Virus record (IMG/VR): IMGVR_UViG_3300020020_000120 | Location: 1-31,866 of that record | Length of the DNA: 31,866 nucleotides | Direction: 5' to 3' (one strand) | Source of the DNA: a virus | In this document: positions 6,981-15,270 of the stretch, in pieces | Position numbering within the stretch: the first letter of the stretch is position 1 | How the letters are laid out: each line of letters begins with the position of its first letter | The notes under the pieces: generated by a model | What the model was told of the DNA's origin: nothing | Seen by the model: the letters and a program-made list of their open reading frames with translations, nothing else | The model's database searches: none | Made by a program: the position numbers and the translations under genes

Positions 6981-8414
6981 TTATTCGCCTTCAAACGGGG
7001 GCGGGTCCCCACATGATAAAAGACAGGTATCCCGGGCCAATCCAACAATAGTATCAGCTGGAATTGAAAGGCTGGTTGCTATTGGTCGAAGTGTCACCGT
7101 TGTTGGTGTTGTTCCAGATTTGTAATACTTGAATAATACCAATGCCGGGTTGGGACTTGAAGCAATAATTGTGTCAATCGGTTCTGAACAATTGGTACAA
7201 AGGAACCTTTCACATTCATAGTTGTACAACGTTGGTTCAGTTTCACAATCCCCGAATTGTTGTGCAGGGGACCAAGGTGAATAATTATCTTCTTCGCAGC
7301 TGATCCGCCAACGTATGACATAACAAGTGTCAGGGTCAATGTCGTTAATAACGAATTGGAAAGGGGGAATGTCATCCGGTTCATCAATCGAATTCCCGCT
7401 ATCAACAGGGACCCCGGAAATAAGTTCCTGTACTTCCCAATAAACAACGGCCCCCGGGGGAATTACCCCGGTCAATGTTCCTGTCCATGTTCCTTCAAGT
7501 TCTTCAACGGTTAAGACAAGATCAGGAAGAAGACAGGGTTCCGGGGGAACTTCAGGAAGAACACAGTCCGCCGGCTTGCATCCAAATACCTGCTTGCATT
7601 CATTGTCAAATATCATGTCCATCTTCCAAAGCTTTGCATCCTTACTGATCATTGCCACTTCTTGACCGTCTGCAAGCTTGTATTCAACACTGTCAATCTG
7701 AACATTTCCCCGGGCAAATATTCCAATTAAAAAGTCCTTGTAGAATGTAGGAACAAGTTCAAATTCAAGAAGCCATTCTTGCACAACGTTCGACTTGTAA
7801 ACCTTTTTATTGTTGAATGCAGAAAAAGTCAACCTGTTCTTTTGCGATTCAATTGAACCCATACGAACGAAGCCGTTGTGAATATATCTGTAAACGGGTG
7901 AACCAAGATATTCTTCAGTAGTTGGGAAGCCGTAATAAATCCCATTGCAATCAACGGCATCCGTTCCAACTTCTTCGTTCGGATAGCAAGCACGAAGCCG
8001 GGTCAATGTTTCACACAATGGAAATTCATACTGTTCCGAATAATAAACATAATCAAGGCCATCAAGTGTAAAAGTGACCTTGAAGAAAAATCTATTGTAT
8101 GTCACACCAACCGGGGGGGTAACAACCAACCCACCAAAGACCCCGTACCATTGCTCTAAATGATCCTGACCAATAACGGAAGAACTTGCAACAGCTGTTC
8201 CAACGTTGTCAATGTCACAAACGTTCATGACCTCAATTGCAACTGTATCCGGTTCCCCGGGCAGGTTTGACAGGTCAGCAAAAAGAACAATATCACTGAA
8301 CACGTTGACAGGTACATAAAAAGGCTTTTGACAAGCTTTATTTCTTGTACAGTTATACTGAAGTTCCGTGAATGGTTTTTCGGACACACCTTGCCCGGCA
8401 TATAGTAGTTTCAT
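6981..8414 (-). CDS. Tail tip / baseplate protein with fibronectin-III-like domain
   Basis: A 477-residue protein, coupled by an ATGA overlap to the 8411-10408 tail tip gene. The N-terminal 300 residues are beta-rich and unfamiliar, with short blocks such as SEQYEFPLCET and an NRLTFSAFNNKKVYK segment. Residues about 305-395 look like a fibronectin-III-type beta sandwich (LTVEELEGTW..TGVIPPGAVVYWEV, then CYVIRWRISC...YSPWSPAQQF), a fold common in phage tail and receptor-binding proteins. The remainder is cysteine-rich, with CERFLCTNC and a final LLSCGDPPP. Extracellular, disulfide or metal stabilisation is possible. Likely a distal tail component contacting the host surface. A terminator follows. 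Confidence 0.55.
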   Translation of the reverse strand: MKLLYAGQGVSEKPFTELQYNCTRNKACQKPFYVPVNVFSDIVLFADLSNLPGEPDTVAIEVMNVCDIDNVGTAVASSSVIGQDHLEQWYGVFGGLVVTPPVGVTYNRFFFKVTFTLDGLDYVYYSEQYEFPLCETLTRLRACYPNEEVGTDAVDCNGIYYGFPTTEEYLGSPVYRYIHNGFVRMGSIESQKNRLTFSAFNNKKVYKSNVVQEWLLEFELVPTFYKDFLIGIFARGNVQIDSVEYKLADGQEVAMISKDAKLWKMDMIFDNECKQVFGCKPADCVLPEVPPEPCLLPDLVLTVEELEGTWTGTLTGVIPPGAVVYWEVQELISGVPVDSGNSIDEPDDIPPFQFVINDIDPDTCYVIRWRISCEEDNYSPWSPAQQFGDCETEPTLYNYECERFLCTNCSEPIDTIIASSPNPALVLFKYYKSGTTPTTVTLRPIATSLSIPADTIVGLARDTCLLSCGDPPPFEGE

Positions 8415-10408
8415 TTCAGAACGTTTCCTTTTAAGTTGATGAAGCCGTTTTCATAATCAATTTCAAAATTAGTGATCCGTCCCCGGATATACCGTGTACC
8501 TCTTTTTTCCAGCATGACAACGGCCCCTATTTGTGCAAATGTATCTGACCAAGCCCCAAGCCTGTCAAGCCATTCACAGCAAAGGTCAATAGTCCCGGAC
8601 CATTCCTGATTAATTATAGGATTGAACAGGGGATTGTCATATTCGTGAAACCGATCAAACAAGTTGTCCTTAAAAAAGCTATCAAGGTACATGGGATAGT
8701 TGTACACCACTTCAACCGATCCCCCCGGTTCAAACACCCCGCCGGCCCCGTCATACGTTGGGTGTTCTTCCCAATATTCTTTGTCATCAACATTGTACTT
8801 TTCATAAATCTCAATGTCATCAAGATCAACCTTCACAACCTTTGCACTGTCCATTGCAGTAGTACGATCCCAAAGAAGCAACCGGGGTGTATTTATTTCT
8901 GAACTGGAAACCCTGACCATTCCATTCAGATTTGAATTGTTGAAGAAATCATTCATGTAGTTGTTTGTGATCGTATAACCCAACGCACATAATCCAGCTA
9001 CCAATGCAGCTGTGACCGGCATGGATGCCATGAACATTTGACCAAGGCCAACAACTATTGCGGCAAGGGCAATTGTACGGCCAAGCTTTACACCTTCTTC
9101 AAGGAAGTCTTCTGAACTTCCATCATTATGAAATGAAGTGGAAGAAAACGCAAATGATTTCGTCACGTTCCCTTCAAGCATTGGATTGTTTGCTTCGCCG
9201 TCAAAGTCAACAATGTCGTTGTATCTCCACTTCAATTCATTTGAACAGGTGTCTTGTGGATCAATGGTGTATTGGTAGTTGCCGTATGCAGCCTTTTTGT
9301 CCCCGTTGAAAGTATAGCGTTTGAAGTATAACTTATCCGCCCCGGGTGCAGTGAAATCATATATTGGGCTTTGCTGATCAAAGAAAGACTTGGGTTTGAA
9401 TACAAGTTTATTGTTCGGTGTAACATACCATTCAGCATTAAAAACGTCCTTCAATTGGTTCAGGAACTTACTGAAGGGAAGAACGCTTCTGTTGTCCCAA
9501 ATGAATTTTGTTGAGGGTGAAGAATAATCCCCGCCGTCAAATTCCTTCAATGATGTTGAAGCCGGCCAAAAAAAACAAAGGTCCCTGTAAGCATTGCCGG
9601 GATTATCATCAAACATGGTGTCATAAGTATAACCATATTTGTCACACATGTTTTCAATGTACGTCCTGATCAGTGGTGACGGACAGAAGTAAGTAAATCC
9701 AAGGCAACGGGATATCCAGCGTTTGCCTTCTGTTAATGCAATCAGGATACCTATTGAAAGAATGCCGGCCAAGTATATCAGGAACGCAAAGACAGCCAAG
9801 TAAAACTTGGGCTTCTTTTCAACGATCATTTGAAACGTTGGATGATCCTTGGTGCTTGTCCCGTCCTTGTTAAACCAATTTTGCCAATTGTCTTCAATCG
9901 GTGTTTTATCAAACGCATGAATGACATTATCCATTTCACGAAGTGGCATGTCCACAATGCAGGGTTCTTCATCCGGGGCATAATCCGTATTATCAAGCTT
10001 GATTTCAAATATCCTGTAATTCTTTTGACAGTCTTCATCCCTTATCAGGACTTCAACAGCGTTCAACAGCTGACAGGCATCCGTCATAAGCCAATCGTAA
10101 ATGAATTGGAATGCAGTTGAAAAGAAGCGAAGGTTTGCGGTCAATCCTTTTTGGTAGTTGGACCCGGCTTCATTGGTCTGCACGTTCCCGCCTTCACTTG
10201 CATCACTTGTCACAGCTGACCATGTTAGTTTGAACTTATCCAAACCTTCTGTGTGCTCGGTCATCTCAACCCAATCAGGAACATCAACGGTCCCGTCAAC
10301 ATAAACTACTGTTCCATCAGGAAGGCATTGAATAATGACAGGTTCAAGAATATCGTTGTCCCTGTACAGTTGCTTTTGCCGGAAGAAAATCTTCAATCTT
10401 GTTTGCAT
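8411..10408 (-). CDS. Large tail tip protein with two hydrophobic segments
   Basis: About 665 residues from ATG at 10408 (MQTRLKIFF); a TTG at 10414 would add two residues. It directly follows the tape measure, where distal tail and tail-associated proteins lie. The opening (a short RLKIFF strand, IIQCLPDGT, later TANLRFFSTAFQFIYDWL) and the middle block WYVTPNNKLVFKP resemble large tail proteins of Bacteroidota phages. Two hydrophobic stretches stand out: residues about 202-225 (FYLAVFAFLIYLAGILSIG) and about 445-480 (ALAAIVVGLGQMF..., VTAALVAGLCALGY). Such segments in a virion protein could insert in the host membrane at infection. The stop overlaps the next start (ATGA). The exact tail role (Dit/Tal-like) is inferred. 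Confidence 0.55.
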   Translation of the reverse strand: MQTRLKIFFRQKQLYRDNDILEPVIIQCLPDGTVVYVDGTVDVPDWVEMTEHTEGLDKFKLTWSAVTSDASEGGNVQTNEAGSNYQKGLTANLRFFSTAFQFIYDWLMTDACQLLNAVEVLIRDEDCQKNYRIFEIKLDNTDYAPDEEPCIVDMPLREMDNVIHAFDKTPIEDNWQNWFNKDGTSTKDHPTFQMIVEKKPKFYLAVFAFLIYLAGILSIGILIALTEGKRWISRCLGFTYFCPSPLIRTYIENMCDKYGYTYDTMFDDNPGNAYRDLCFFWPASTSLKEFDGGDYSSPSTKFIWDNRSVLPFSKFLNQLKDVFNAEWYVTPNNKLVFKPKSFFDQQSPIYDFTAPGADKLYFKRYTFNGDKKAAYGNYQYTIDPQDTCSNELKWRYNDIVDFDGEANNPMLEGNVTKSFAFSSTSFHNDGSSEDFLEEGVKLGRTIALAAIVVGLGQMFMASMPVTAALVAGLCALGYTITNNYMNDFFNNSNLNGMVRVSSSEINTPRLLLWDRTTAMDSAKVVKVDLDDIEIYEKYNVDDKEYWEEHPTYDGAGGVFEPGGSVEVVYNYPMYLDSFFKDNLFDRFHEYDNPLFNPIINQEWSGTIDLCCEWLDRLGAWSDTFAQIGAVVMLEKRGTRYIRGRITNFEIDYENGFINLKGNVLK

Positions 10409-10413
10409 ACTCA

Positions 10414-10424
10414 AAACTAAGTTT
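10414..10424. promoter_or_regulatory. AAACTWAGTTT start-associated site before tail tip gene
   Basis: On the coding strand GTTAAACTTAGTTTTGAGTATG: the word begins inside the TAA stop of the tape measure gene and ends five bases before the ATG at 10408. Confidence 0.6.
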
Positions 10425-13400
10425 AACTTCTATTCCGCAATAACCGTCTTTTCCTTGCTTTTGAAATGGATGCTTCAAAACCGTTTTCATCAAGGTTCAC
10501 ATTTATTCCCATTTCATCAAGGCCAACAACAACCCGGTTCATTGTGTCATTCAATTCTTCAACCCGGCCAATCAATTCATAGTTGTCCGTACTAAGCTTT
10601 CCATCAGTGGCAACAGAAAGCCTGTCAAAGTCAACAACTGGAATGTCCGTCTTTGGATACCCCTGTACAAACGAATTAAGGGCATCCGGGGGAATGGTCC
10701 TGTTGTGGATTGCTGAAAGGGTATCCCAATAGTCCTGATTTTCACGGGCCGTAACAACCCTTTCCCCAACGTGCAACCGGGCCTTCACTTGGTCCTTCCC
10801 GGGCTTAACGCCCCGGCCGGACACATATTCCTCTCCTTCATAGAACCCCGGTTCTTGGGGCTGTAATGAGTTCACAAAGCTATATGCCGCACCAATGGCT
10901 GAAATGACGGCCGCAACAGCGGCAATTGCAGCCAACGGGCTTCCTGAACGGGCCGCTTGTGCAATAGCGGATATTGCCGCAACAATCGCATTGGACGTTG
11001 CAAGGGCGTTATTGATTGCAATTTCTTTACGGGCTGCATCTTCCCGCTTCTTTTCCAGTTCATCCAATCGCTTCTGTTCCATTTCCAGATATTCGGCATT
11101 GCCATTTTCAGCAAGTTGCCGGGCATTTTCAACCCGGGTATTCTGAAGGGCAATGGACCTGTCTAAAGCCGCCGCTTCAGCTGCATTGACTTGCTGCCAA
11201 AATTGGATGACGGAATTGGCAAGATCATTCACAGCCCTGACATACTTCAGTATGTTGTCAAGCCGTGTCTTTTCGTCTGCATTTTTATCGTCTGAAGAAC
11301 CGGTTGCAATGTCCCGGCGAAGCGTTGATATCTGTCCCCGCAATATGTCCCTTTGTTTTTCCAGCTGTTCAAGCTGCTTGGGGTCCGTTGTTGCTGCCAG
11401 CTGTTTATTGATCCGGTCAAGTTGATCTTCCGCTTCAGCAAGCTGAATGTCCCGCCTTATCTTGGCTTCACGCTTCAGGATAGCTGTCAGGTTCTTTTGA
11501 TACTGCTCGTAGTTAATCTTTCCTTCCATGAACAACCCTGTCTGTTCCCGGATCAATTTTGTTGTGTCTTCGTTTTCCTTTAAAGCTTCCTGATCAAACT
11601 TAGTTTTAGCCTTGTTCAGTGTATCGTTGAAAGTCTTAAATGCAAGATCAATTTCAGCATTGGCCTTGGCTTGGGCTGCTTGATCCAATAAGTCCCCGAA
11701 CATGAATGCCGCAATCATTTTCTTCCGTCTTGCCAATGCCGGGGAAAGAAGGCCCTTGCTGGTTTCTTCATCAATTTGTTTCATGAAGTCAGCTGAACGT
11801 TTCTTAATCTGTTCAACCGTTTCCTGATAGTTCACATCAATCTGTTCCCGTTCCCGCTGGAATTCGTCACGCAGGTTATTGATCCTTTTTGTTTCAGCTT
11901 CCAACGTTGCCTGAAGAATGGCATCATTTACTTTGTCCAATGCTTCCGTCCGCTTCTTCCTGAATTCTTCAAGGCTTTTTGAAAGTTCAACATCATTGAT
12001 TTGTTTCAGGACAGCGTTCAAAAGATCAGCTTGTTCAACTGTAAGTTTTTTATCCTTCAACAGCTTGGCAATTTCAAACAGTTCCTTGTTGAATTGTGCT
12101 TCAAACTTTTCACGAATAAGCCCTTCGCTTTGGAAGACGGAAGCTGAAGCACTTGCCAACCTTGCCTGAAGTTCCAGAAGCTTTTGACGGAATACGTTTT
12201 CAATTTCCTTTGCACCCTTGGTCCCTGCACCCCTGTCAACTGTTGTCAATCCTTCAGCTGTAATCAACGGGGATAGTAATGATCCAAGTTCATCAAGACT
12301 TTTCTTGGCAAGGTCCCGGGTATTGATTAATGAAAATATTCGTGCCTGTTCATCCGTGTAAATGGTGTTGATCTTCTTACCCTGTTCAACACGTCTGTCA
12401 ATGTTCTTGTCAACAGCCTTGCTGTAATTATCTAAACCCTGTACACTTGTTGCCAGTGTTTGTTGTTCTTGTTCATAATTCTGTTTTGCATTGGCAAGAA
12501 TTTGTTCTTCTGTAAGGTTTGCACGTTTCAGGGCTTCGTTCACTTTCAGCTGTGCATCTACAAACTTGGTGCTTTCTTCAGTAAGCTTTGAAAGGGCTGC
12601 AACGGATACAGCCCGTTGAAGGATCAGTTTATTTTGTTTTTCGATTTGGGTATTGATCAGGCCCAAATTATCAATCTGCTTTAAATCAATTTTATTGGTT
12701 TCATCAGCTGTTTTGTTGTATTCCTTCGCAATCTTAACACGTTCCGCTGCTGGAATATTTGTGTCATTCAACTTCTGTTTGAATATTTCAAGCTTTGCAA
12801 CATCGTCACCAACTGACTTGGCCGCTGAAGAAGTTACTTCATCAAGTATTTTTTGTTGCTCCTTAAACTTGTCCAATTCTTTTTGTACGTCAAACAGGTT
12901 GTCAACGAAAGATATCAATGCCGGTATTGCTTGGCTTATGATCCCGCCGGCAAAGCCTGACAGTAATCCAAATGCAGCATCCTTGGCAAAGTTTCCAAAC
13001 TTCTTGATCCCGTCCGCTGCAATGGCATTCACATTGGTGAACTTGCCAACAGCTTTGTTCACTTCGTTGCTGTTTTTAATCTGTTCCCTTTGGACCCGGG
13101 AATATTCCCTTGATACTTCATTTACTTTTTTCTGTGCAACAGTCAGCTTGGCTTGGCTGGAAACAAGTTCATCATATTCCTTGTCAAGAGCATCAACTTT
13201 CTTCCTGTTTTCTTCAACTTCATTTGCGTTCAATGCAAGGGACTTGGAAAGCTTATCCGCTTCCTTCCGGTTTTCCTTCATAGCATCGGTTGTTTCCTTG
13301 ATGCTTTGCTTTAACAACGCTTCAGCTTCCCGGGCCTTGTCCAAGGAATCAAGAACGTCTTCAACGCCCTGCTTTACCGGGGTTCCATCAAATTCAGCCC

Positions 13401-13431
13401 CGAAAATGACATTGTTTTTTTCTTCCGGCAT
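10423..13431 (-). CDS. Tape measure protein
   Basis: At 1002 residues this is the longest gene of the window. Most of it is predicted helix and coiled coil: Lys/Glu/Gln-rich heptad-like sequence at residues 30-125, 260-560 and 600-790. Hydrophobic, glycine-rich patches lie at about 150-180 (FGLLSGFAGGIISQ) and at about 815-855 (alanine-rich, SAIAQAARSGSPLAAIAA). A C-terminal globular part has GFYEGEEYVSG and KARLHVGERVVT, a pattern often seen at the ends of tape measure proteins. Such proteins set tail length and are ejected with the DNA; at roughly 0.15 nm per residue the tail would be about 150 nm, as an estimate. The start is fixed by the motif touching the ATG and by the terminator upstream. 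Confidence 0.9.
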   Translation of the reverse strand: MPEEKNNVIFGAEFDGTPVKQGVEDVLDSLDKAREAEALLKQSIKETTDAMKENRKEADKLSKSLALNANEVEENRKKVDALDKEYDELVSSQAKLTVAQKKVNEVSREYSRVQREQIKNSNEVNKAVGKFTNVNAIAADGIKKFGNFAKDAAFGLLSGFAGGIISQAIPALISFVDNLFDVQKELDKFKEQQKILDEVTSSAAKSVGDDVAKLEIFKQKLNDTNIPAAERVKIAKEYNKTADETNKIDLKQIDNLGLINTQIEKQNKLILQRAVSVAALSKLTEESTKFVDAQLKVNEALKRANLTEEQILANAKQNYEQEQQTLATSVQGLDNYSKAVDKNIDRRVEQGKKINTIYTDEQARIFSLINTRDLAKKSLDELGSLLSPLITAEGLTTVDRGAGTKGAKEIENVFRQKLLELQARLASASASVFQSEGLIREKFEAQFNKELFEIAKLLKDKKLTVEQADLLNAVLKQINDVELSKSLEEFRKKRTEALDKVNDAILQATLEAETKRINNLRDEFQREREQIDVNYQETVEQIKKRSADFMKQIDEETSKGLLSPALARRKKMIAAFMFGDLLDQAAQAKANAEIDLAFKTFNDTLNKAKTKFDQEALKENEDTTKLIREQTGLFMEGKINYEQYQKNLTAILKREAKIRRDIQLAEAEDQLDRINKQLAATTDPKQLEQLEKQRDILRGQISTLRRDIATGSSDDKNADEKTRLDNILKYVRAVNDLANSVIQFWQQVNAAEAAALDRSIALQNTRVENARQLAENGNAEYLEMEQKRLDELEKKREDAARKEIAINNALATSNAIVAAISAIAQAARSGSPLAAIAAVAAVISAIGAAYSFVNSLQPQEPGFYEGEEYVSGRGVKPGKDQVKARLHVGERVVTARENQDYWDTLSAIHNRTIPPDALNSFVQGYPKTDIPVVDFDRLSVATDGKLSTDNYELIGRVEELNDTMNRVVVGLDEMGINVNLDENGFEASISKARKRRLLRNRS
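11596..11606. repeat. AAACTWAGTTT word, internal copy
   Basis: Exact 11-base copy inside the tape measure gene, encoding TKF in AKTKFDQ. Opposite orientation to the start-associated copies in the surrounding tail block. Confidence 0.75.
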
Positions 13432-13442
13432 AAACTAAGTTT
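13432..13442. promoter_or_regulatory. AAACTWAGTTT start-associated site touching the tape measure ATG
   Basis: On the coding strand AAACTTAGTTTATG, the word abutting the start codon. Upstream at 13446-13453 the coding strand reads TACATTTG, a match to the Bacteroidota -7 element TAnnTTTG, but no TTG is found at the right distance, so a promoter is only possible. Confidence 0.6.
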
Positions 13443-13452
13443 CACCAAATGT

Positions 13453-13488
13453 AAAAAGAAAAACCCGGTGTGACGGTTCACCGGGCTT
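13453..13488 (-). terminator. Rho-independent terminator upstream of tape measure
   Basis: On the minus strand CCCGGTG-AACCGTCA-CACCGGG followed by TTTTTCTTTTT: a 7-bp GC-rich stem and U tract. It lies between the stop of the 13515 gene and the tape measure start, so tape measure expression needs readthrough, antitermination or a start site downstream of it. Confidence 0.85.
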
Positions 13489-13514
13489 TCAAACGTTGAA
13501 AAGGCAATTTCTTA

Positions 13515-13877
13515 TTAAGCATTTTGGTACGTAGTCTTTGCAACAGGTTCCTTTGGTATCAATAACCGAATTGCGGCATCAACCGGGTTGTCATCAATTC
13601 CCCCCTTCCCAATTTCATTTGGATAGTAGTTCACAATTACCCCGGCAAGCTTACCAATCAAATCATTTGGGTTTGGCTTTAAAAGGTAAGCACTTTCAGG
13701 AAGGGTCCCGCTTTCGTATAACAGATATAAAAGCTGAATGACTTCATCCGGTGTCCTGTCCGGGTGAACCTTTGTTGTCAGGATGACCAATGCAGCCTGA
13801 AGAAGCTTCCCTTCATGTGTTGAAAGATCAATCTTTTCCAATGTGATCTTGTCTGTTTGTTCCTGTACGTTTCTCAT
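13515..13877 (-). CDS. Hypothetical protein upstream of tape measure
   Basis: A 120-residue soluble, mostly helical protein, with no family I recognise. Visible blocks: THEGKLLQAALVILTT, HPDRTPDEVIQLLYLLYESG, and GGIDDNPVDAAIRLL. The paired helices with conserved-looking DPDE-type turns could be a small assembly factor. It starts 11 bases after the holin candidate with an A/C-rich leader (CACCACAACAATG) and is followed by a strong terminator. Being in the slot just before the tape measure, it might be a tail assembly protein; evidence for that is position only. Confidence 0.65.
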   Translation of the reverse strand: MRNVQEQTDKITLEKIDLSTHEGKLLQAALVILTTKVHPDRTPDEVIQLLYLLYESGTLPESAYLLKPNPNDLIGKLAGVIVNYYPNEIGKGGIDDNPVDAAIRLLIPKEPVAKTTYQNA

Positions 13878-13888
13878 TGTTGTGGTGT

Positions 13889-14119
13889 TTAAACAGCTTC
13901 ATCCCCTTGAACCTTTTCAGTTGGGTGTTGAACTAACATTTGGCGAAGTATCCCAACGGTCCCGCCTCCAACGGTTGTTAATATTCCCATTAATACAACG
14001 GAAGCATTTTCAGACATGGGTTGGTTGGACACTAATCGCAAAAGGATTATTCCAACAACTGACAAAGGGATTGTTGCTGCCAGTAAAAGAAGGATAATAT
14101 GTGCAGGGTTCCATTTCAT
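13889..14119 (-). CDS. Candidate holin, two transmembrane helices
   Basis: A 76-residue protein with two clear hydrophobic helices: residues about 8-29 (HIILLLLAATIPLSVVGIIL) and about 41-58 (VVLMGILTTVGGGTVGIL), a short polar turn between them, and a charged C-terminal tail (HPTEKVQGDEAV). Size and layout fit class II holins, which make membrane holes so that the lysin reaches the cell wall. The muramidase gene lies about 1.1 kb upstream in the same direction, with the chaperone-like pair and a small gene between them. Holins have no conserved sequence, so the call rests on topology and context; a small membrane protein of another role is possible. Confidence 0.5.
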   Translation of the reverse strand: MKWNPAHIILLLLAATIPLSVVGIILLRLVSNQPMSENASVVLMGILTTVGGGTVGILRQMLVQHPTEKVQGDEAV

Positions 14120-14145
14120 AATAGAAAGGTACGGATTAAAAACAT

Positions 14146-14334
14146 TTACCTTGGATTGAAGTCAAAAATCATGTTAGGCTTGCTCCATTTATAGCCTTCA
14201 GGCCCCCAATATTCTTCAACCTTTGACTTTGCTTCAGCTGCATTGCCAGCAACAATGAGAATTGGCCGCTTCTTTACCTGTGAACCATTGATGCTTTTTT
14301 TCCTTTCAGTAATGCGAAATTCAAACAGTTTCAT
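14146..14334 (-). CDS. Small hypothetical protein
   Basis: A 62-residue basic protein, not recognised. A strand-like start (MKLFEFRIT), a lysine-rich turn, a second strand (PILIVAG), a helix (NAAEAKSKVEEYWG) and a final strand (PNMIFDFN) suggest a compact alpha/beta fold. The leader TTTAAATAAAACACAACATG is a good example of the A-rich starts of this phage. It lies between the frameshifted gene and the holin candidate. Confidence 0.6.
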   Translation of the reverse strand: MKLFEFRITERKKSINGSQVKKRPILIVAGNAAEAKSKVEEYWGPEGYKWSKPNMIFDFNPR

Positions 14335-14360
14335 GTTGTGTTTTATTTAAAGGTGAATAA

Positions 14361-14705
14361 TTACTTCTTCCGTGTCTTCAACCTTTGTTCATCAATTGCC
14401 TTCTTCTTCTTTTCTTCTTCCTCAATGAATAGGGACATTTCGTTATAATATTCTCCAATGGTGTATGAAAGCAAAAGGTCCCTGTCTGAAATACTTCCCT
14501 TTGTGATTGCACGAATGAACAATTGGTTCTTCCTTTCCCGAATACCTATGTCCCGCAATGCTACAATTGCCCCGGGCTTTTCCCTGACTGTTCCTGAAGG
14601 TTCAAAACAGTTTTTGAAATCGTTCCCAAGCGTTTTATATAGCGTTGCATGTGATCGGTGTGCCAAGTCAAAAAAAAAGCAACCATTTCGTTTGATCCTT
14701 TCCAA
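14361..14705 (-). CDS. Downstream frame of a frameshifted tail-chaperone-like gene
   Basis: This open frame overlaps the end of the 14561-15145 gene by 145 bases in the -1 frame and has no convincing start of its own; the ATG at 14705 lies inside the other gene and lacks an A-rich leader. It is best read as the extension of that gene after a -1 slip at the nine-T run (14670-14678). The added 103 residues contain FIRAITKGSISDRDLLLSYTIGEY (located about residues 63-86 of this frame) and end in a charged helix (EEEEKKKKAIDEQRLKTRKK). The fused product would be about 261 residues. An indel error in the homopolymer is an alternative that would make one plain gene. Confidence 0.6.
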   Translation of the reverse strand: MERIKRNGCFFFDLAHRSHATLYKTLGNDFKNCFEPSGTVREKPGAIVALRDIGIRERKNQLFIRAITKGSISDRDLLLSYTIGEYYNEMSLFIEEEEKKKKAIDEQRLKTRKK

Positions 14706-15145
14706 TATTGAAGCTTTTCGCTTGATTGCTGTTCATCGAAATAATCAATCCGTTCGTCATCTGCAAGGATATACACTGTACACAATGCAAGCTGTTGCCT
14801 TATGGGATCAGCTGTGTGTGTTGCCAACCTTTCCATTTCAAGGATAGTTGCATAAGTCTTTTCATACTTTTCAGGATCGTTGGACCGGATATCTTGCTTC
14901 AGCTGGTTGCACCATGTTTTAATATCCTTCAAGGTCAGTCCGATTGTGTACAGGTCAGTAATGTTCTTGACCATTGACATACGCATGAAAGGAATTTTAT
15001 AAAGATCAGTGAACCCCCACCATCTTTTGCCTTCCCCGTCCGTGTAGATATGTGAAAGCTTTGTTTCCGTCCCGGTTGCAGTATTGGTATAAATTCGGAC
15101 GGCTCGTTTGTTTTCTTCCCGTTCCTTGGTAAGCTGGTAAATCAT
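14561..15145 (-). CDS. Tail assembly chaperone-like protein, upstream frame
   Basis: A 194-residue protein in its own frame. It contains a WWGFTDLYKIPFMR block near residue 42, a long helical centre, and the pattern QQLALCTVYILADDERIDYFDE near residues 117-138, which I associate with Bacteroidota phage proteins encoded near the tape measure. At codons 156-159 the coding strand has GCTTTTTTTTTGAC. Continuing in frame gives a 36-residue tail; slipping back one base gives the 14361-14705 extension. Two products made in a fixed ratio from overlapping frames upstream of the tape measure are typical of lambda G/GT-type tail chaperones. Here three other genes lie between it and the tape measure. The start is preceded by GAAAAAATACACAACACAAATG. 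Confidence 0.6.
   Translation of the reverse strand: MIYQLTKEREENKRAVRIYTNTATGTETKLSHIYTDGEGKRWWGFTDLYKIPFMRMSMVKNITDLYTIGLTLKDIKTWCNQLKQDIRSNDPEKYEKTYATILEMERLATHTADPIRQQLALCTVYILADDERIDYFDEQQSSEKLQYWKGSNEMVAFFLTWHTDHMQRYIKRLGTISKTVLNLQEQSGKSPGQL
14670..14678 (-). other. Probable -1 ribosomal slip site (nine T)
   Basis: On the coding strand the zero frame reads GCT TTT TTT TTG and the -1 frame reads TTT TTT TTT GAC. A T TTT TTT heptamer permits tandem slippage of two Phe tRNAs. I could not identify a clear stimulatory stem just downstream. A homopolymer sequencing error must be excluded. Confidence 0.5.
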
Positions 15146-15174
15146 TTGTGTTGTGTATTTTTTCAGAATGAAGG

Positions 15175-15210
15175 TAAAAGAAAAAACCGATTGGTAGAAA
15201 CCAACCGGTT
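15175..15210 (-). terminator. Rho-independent terminator after the muramidase gene
   Basis: On the minus strand AACCGGTTGGT-TTCT-ACCAATCGGTT followed by TTTTCTTTT: an 11-bp stem with one G-U pair, a four-base loop and U tract. It lies between the lysin stop (15271) and the chaperone-like gene start (15145). Nothing else is seen in this 125-base gap. Confidence 0.85.
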
Positions 15211-15270
15211 AAATTCAATCTACATGATACCCATTTAAGATGATCTTACTTGGGCGAATATAATAATTTT

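Noticed and set aside
12653-13438. 261-codon open frame on the plus strand
   Set aside because: Antisense to the tape measure coiled coil; no leader, and the product is a low-complexity shadow of that gene.
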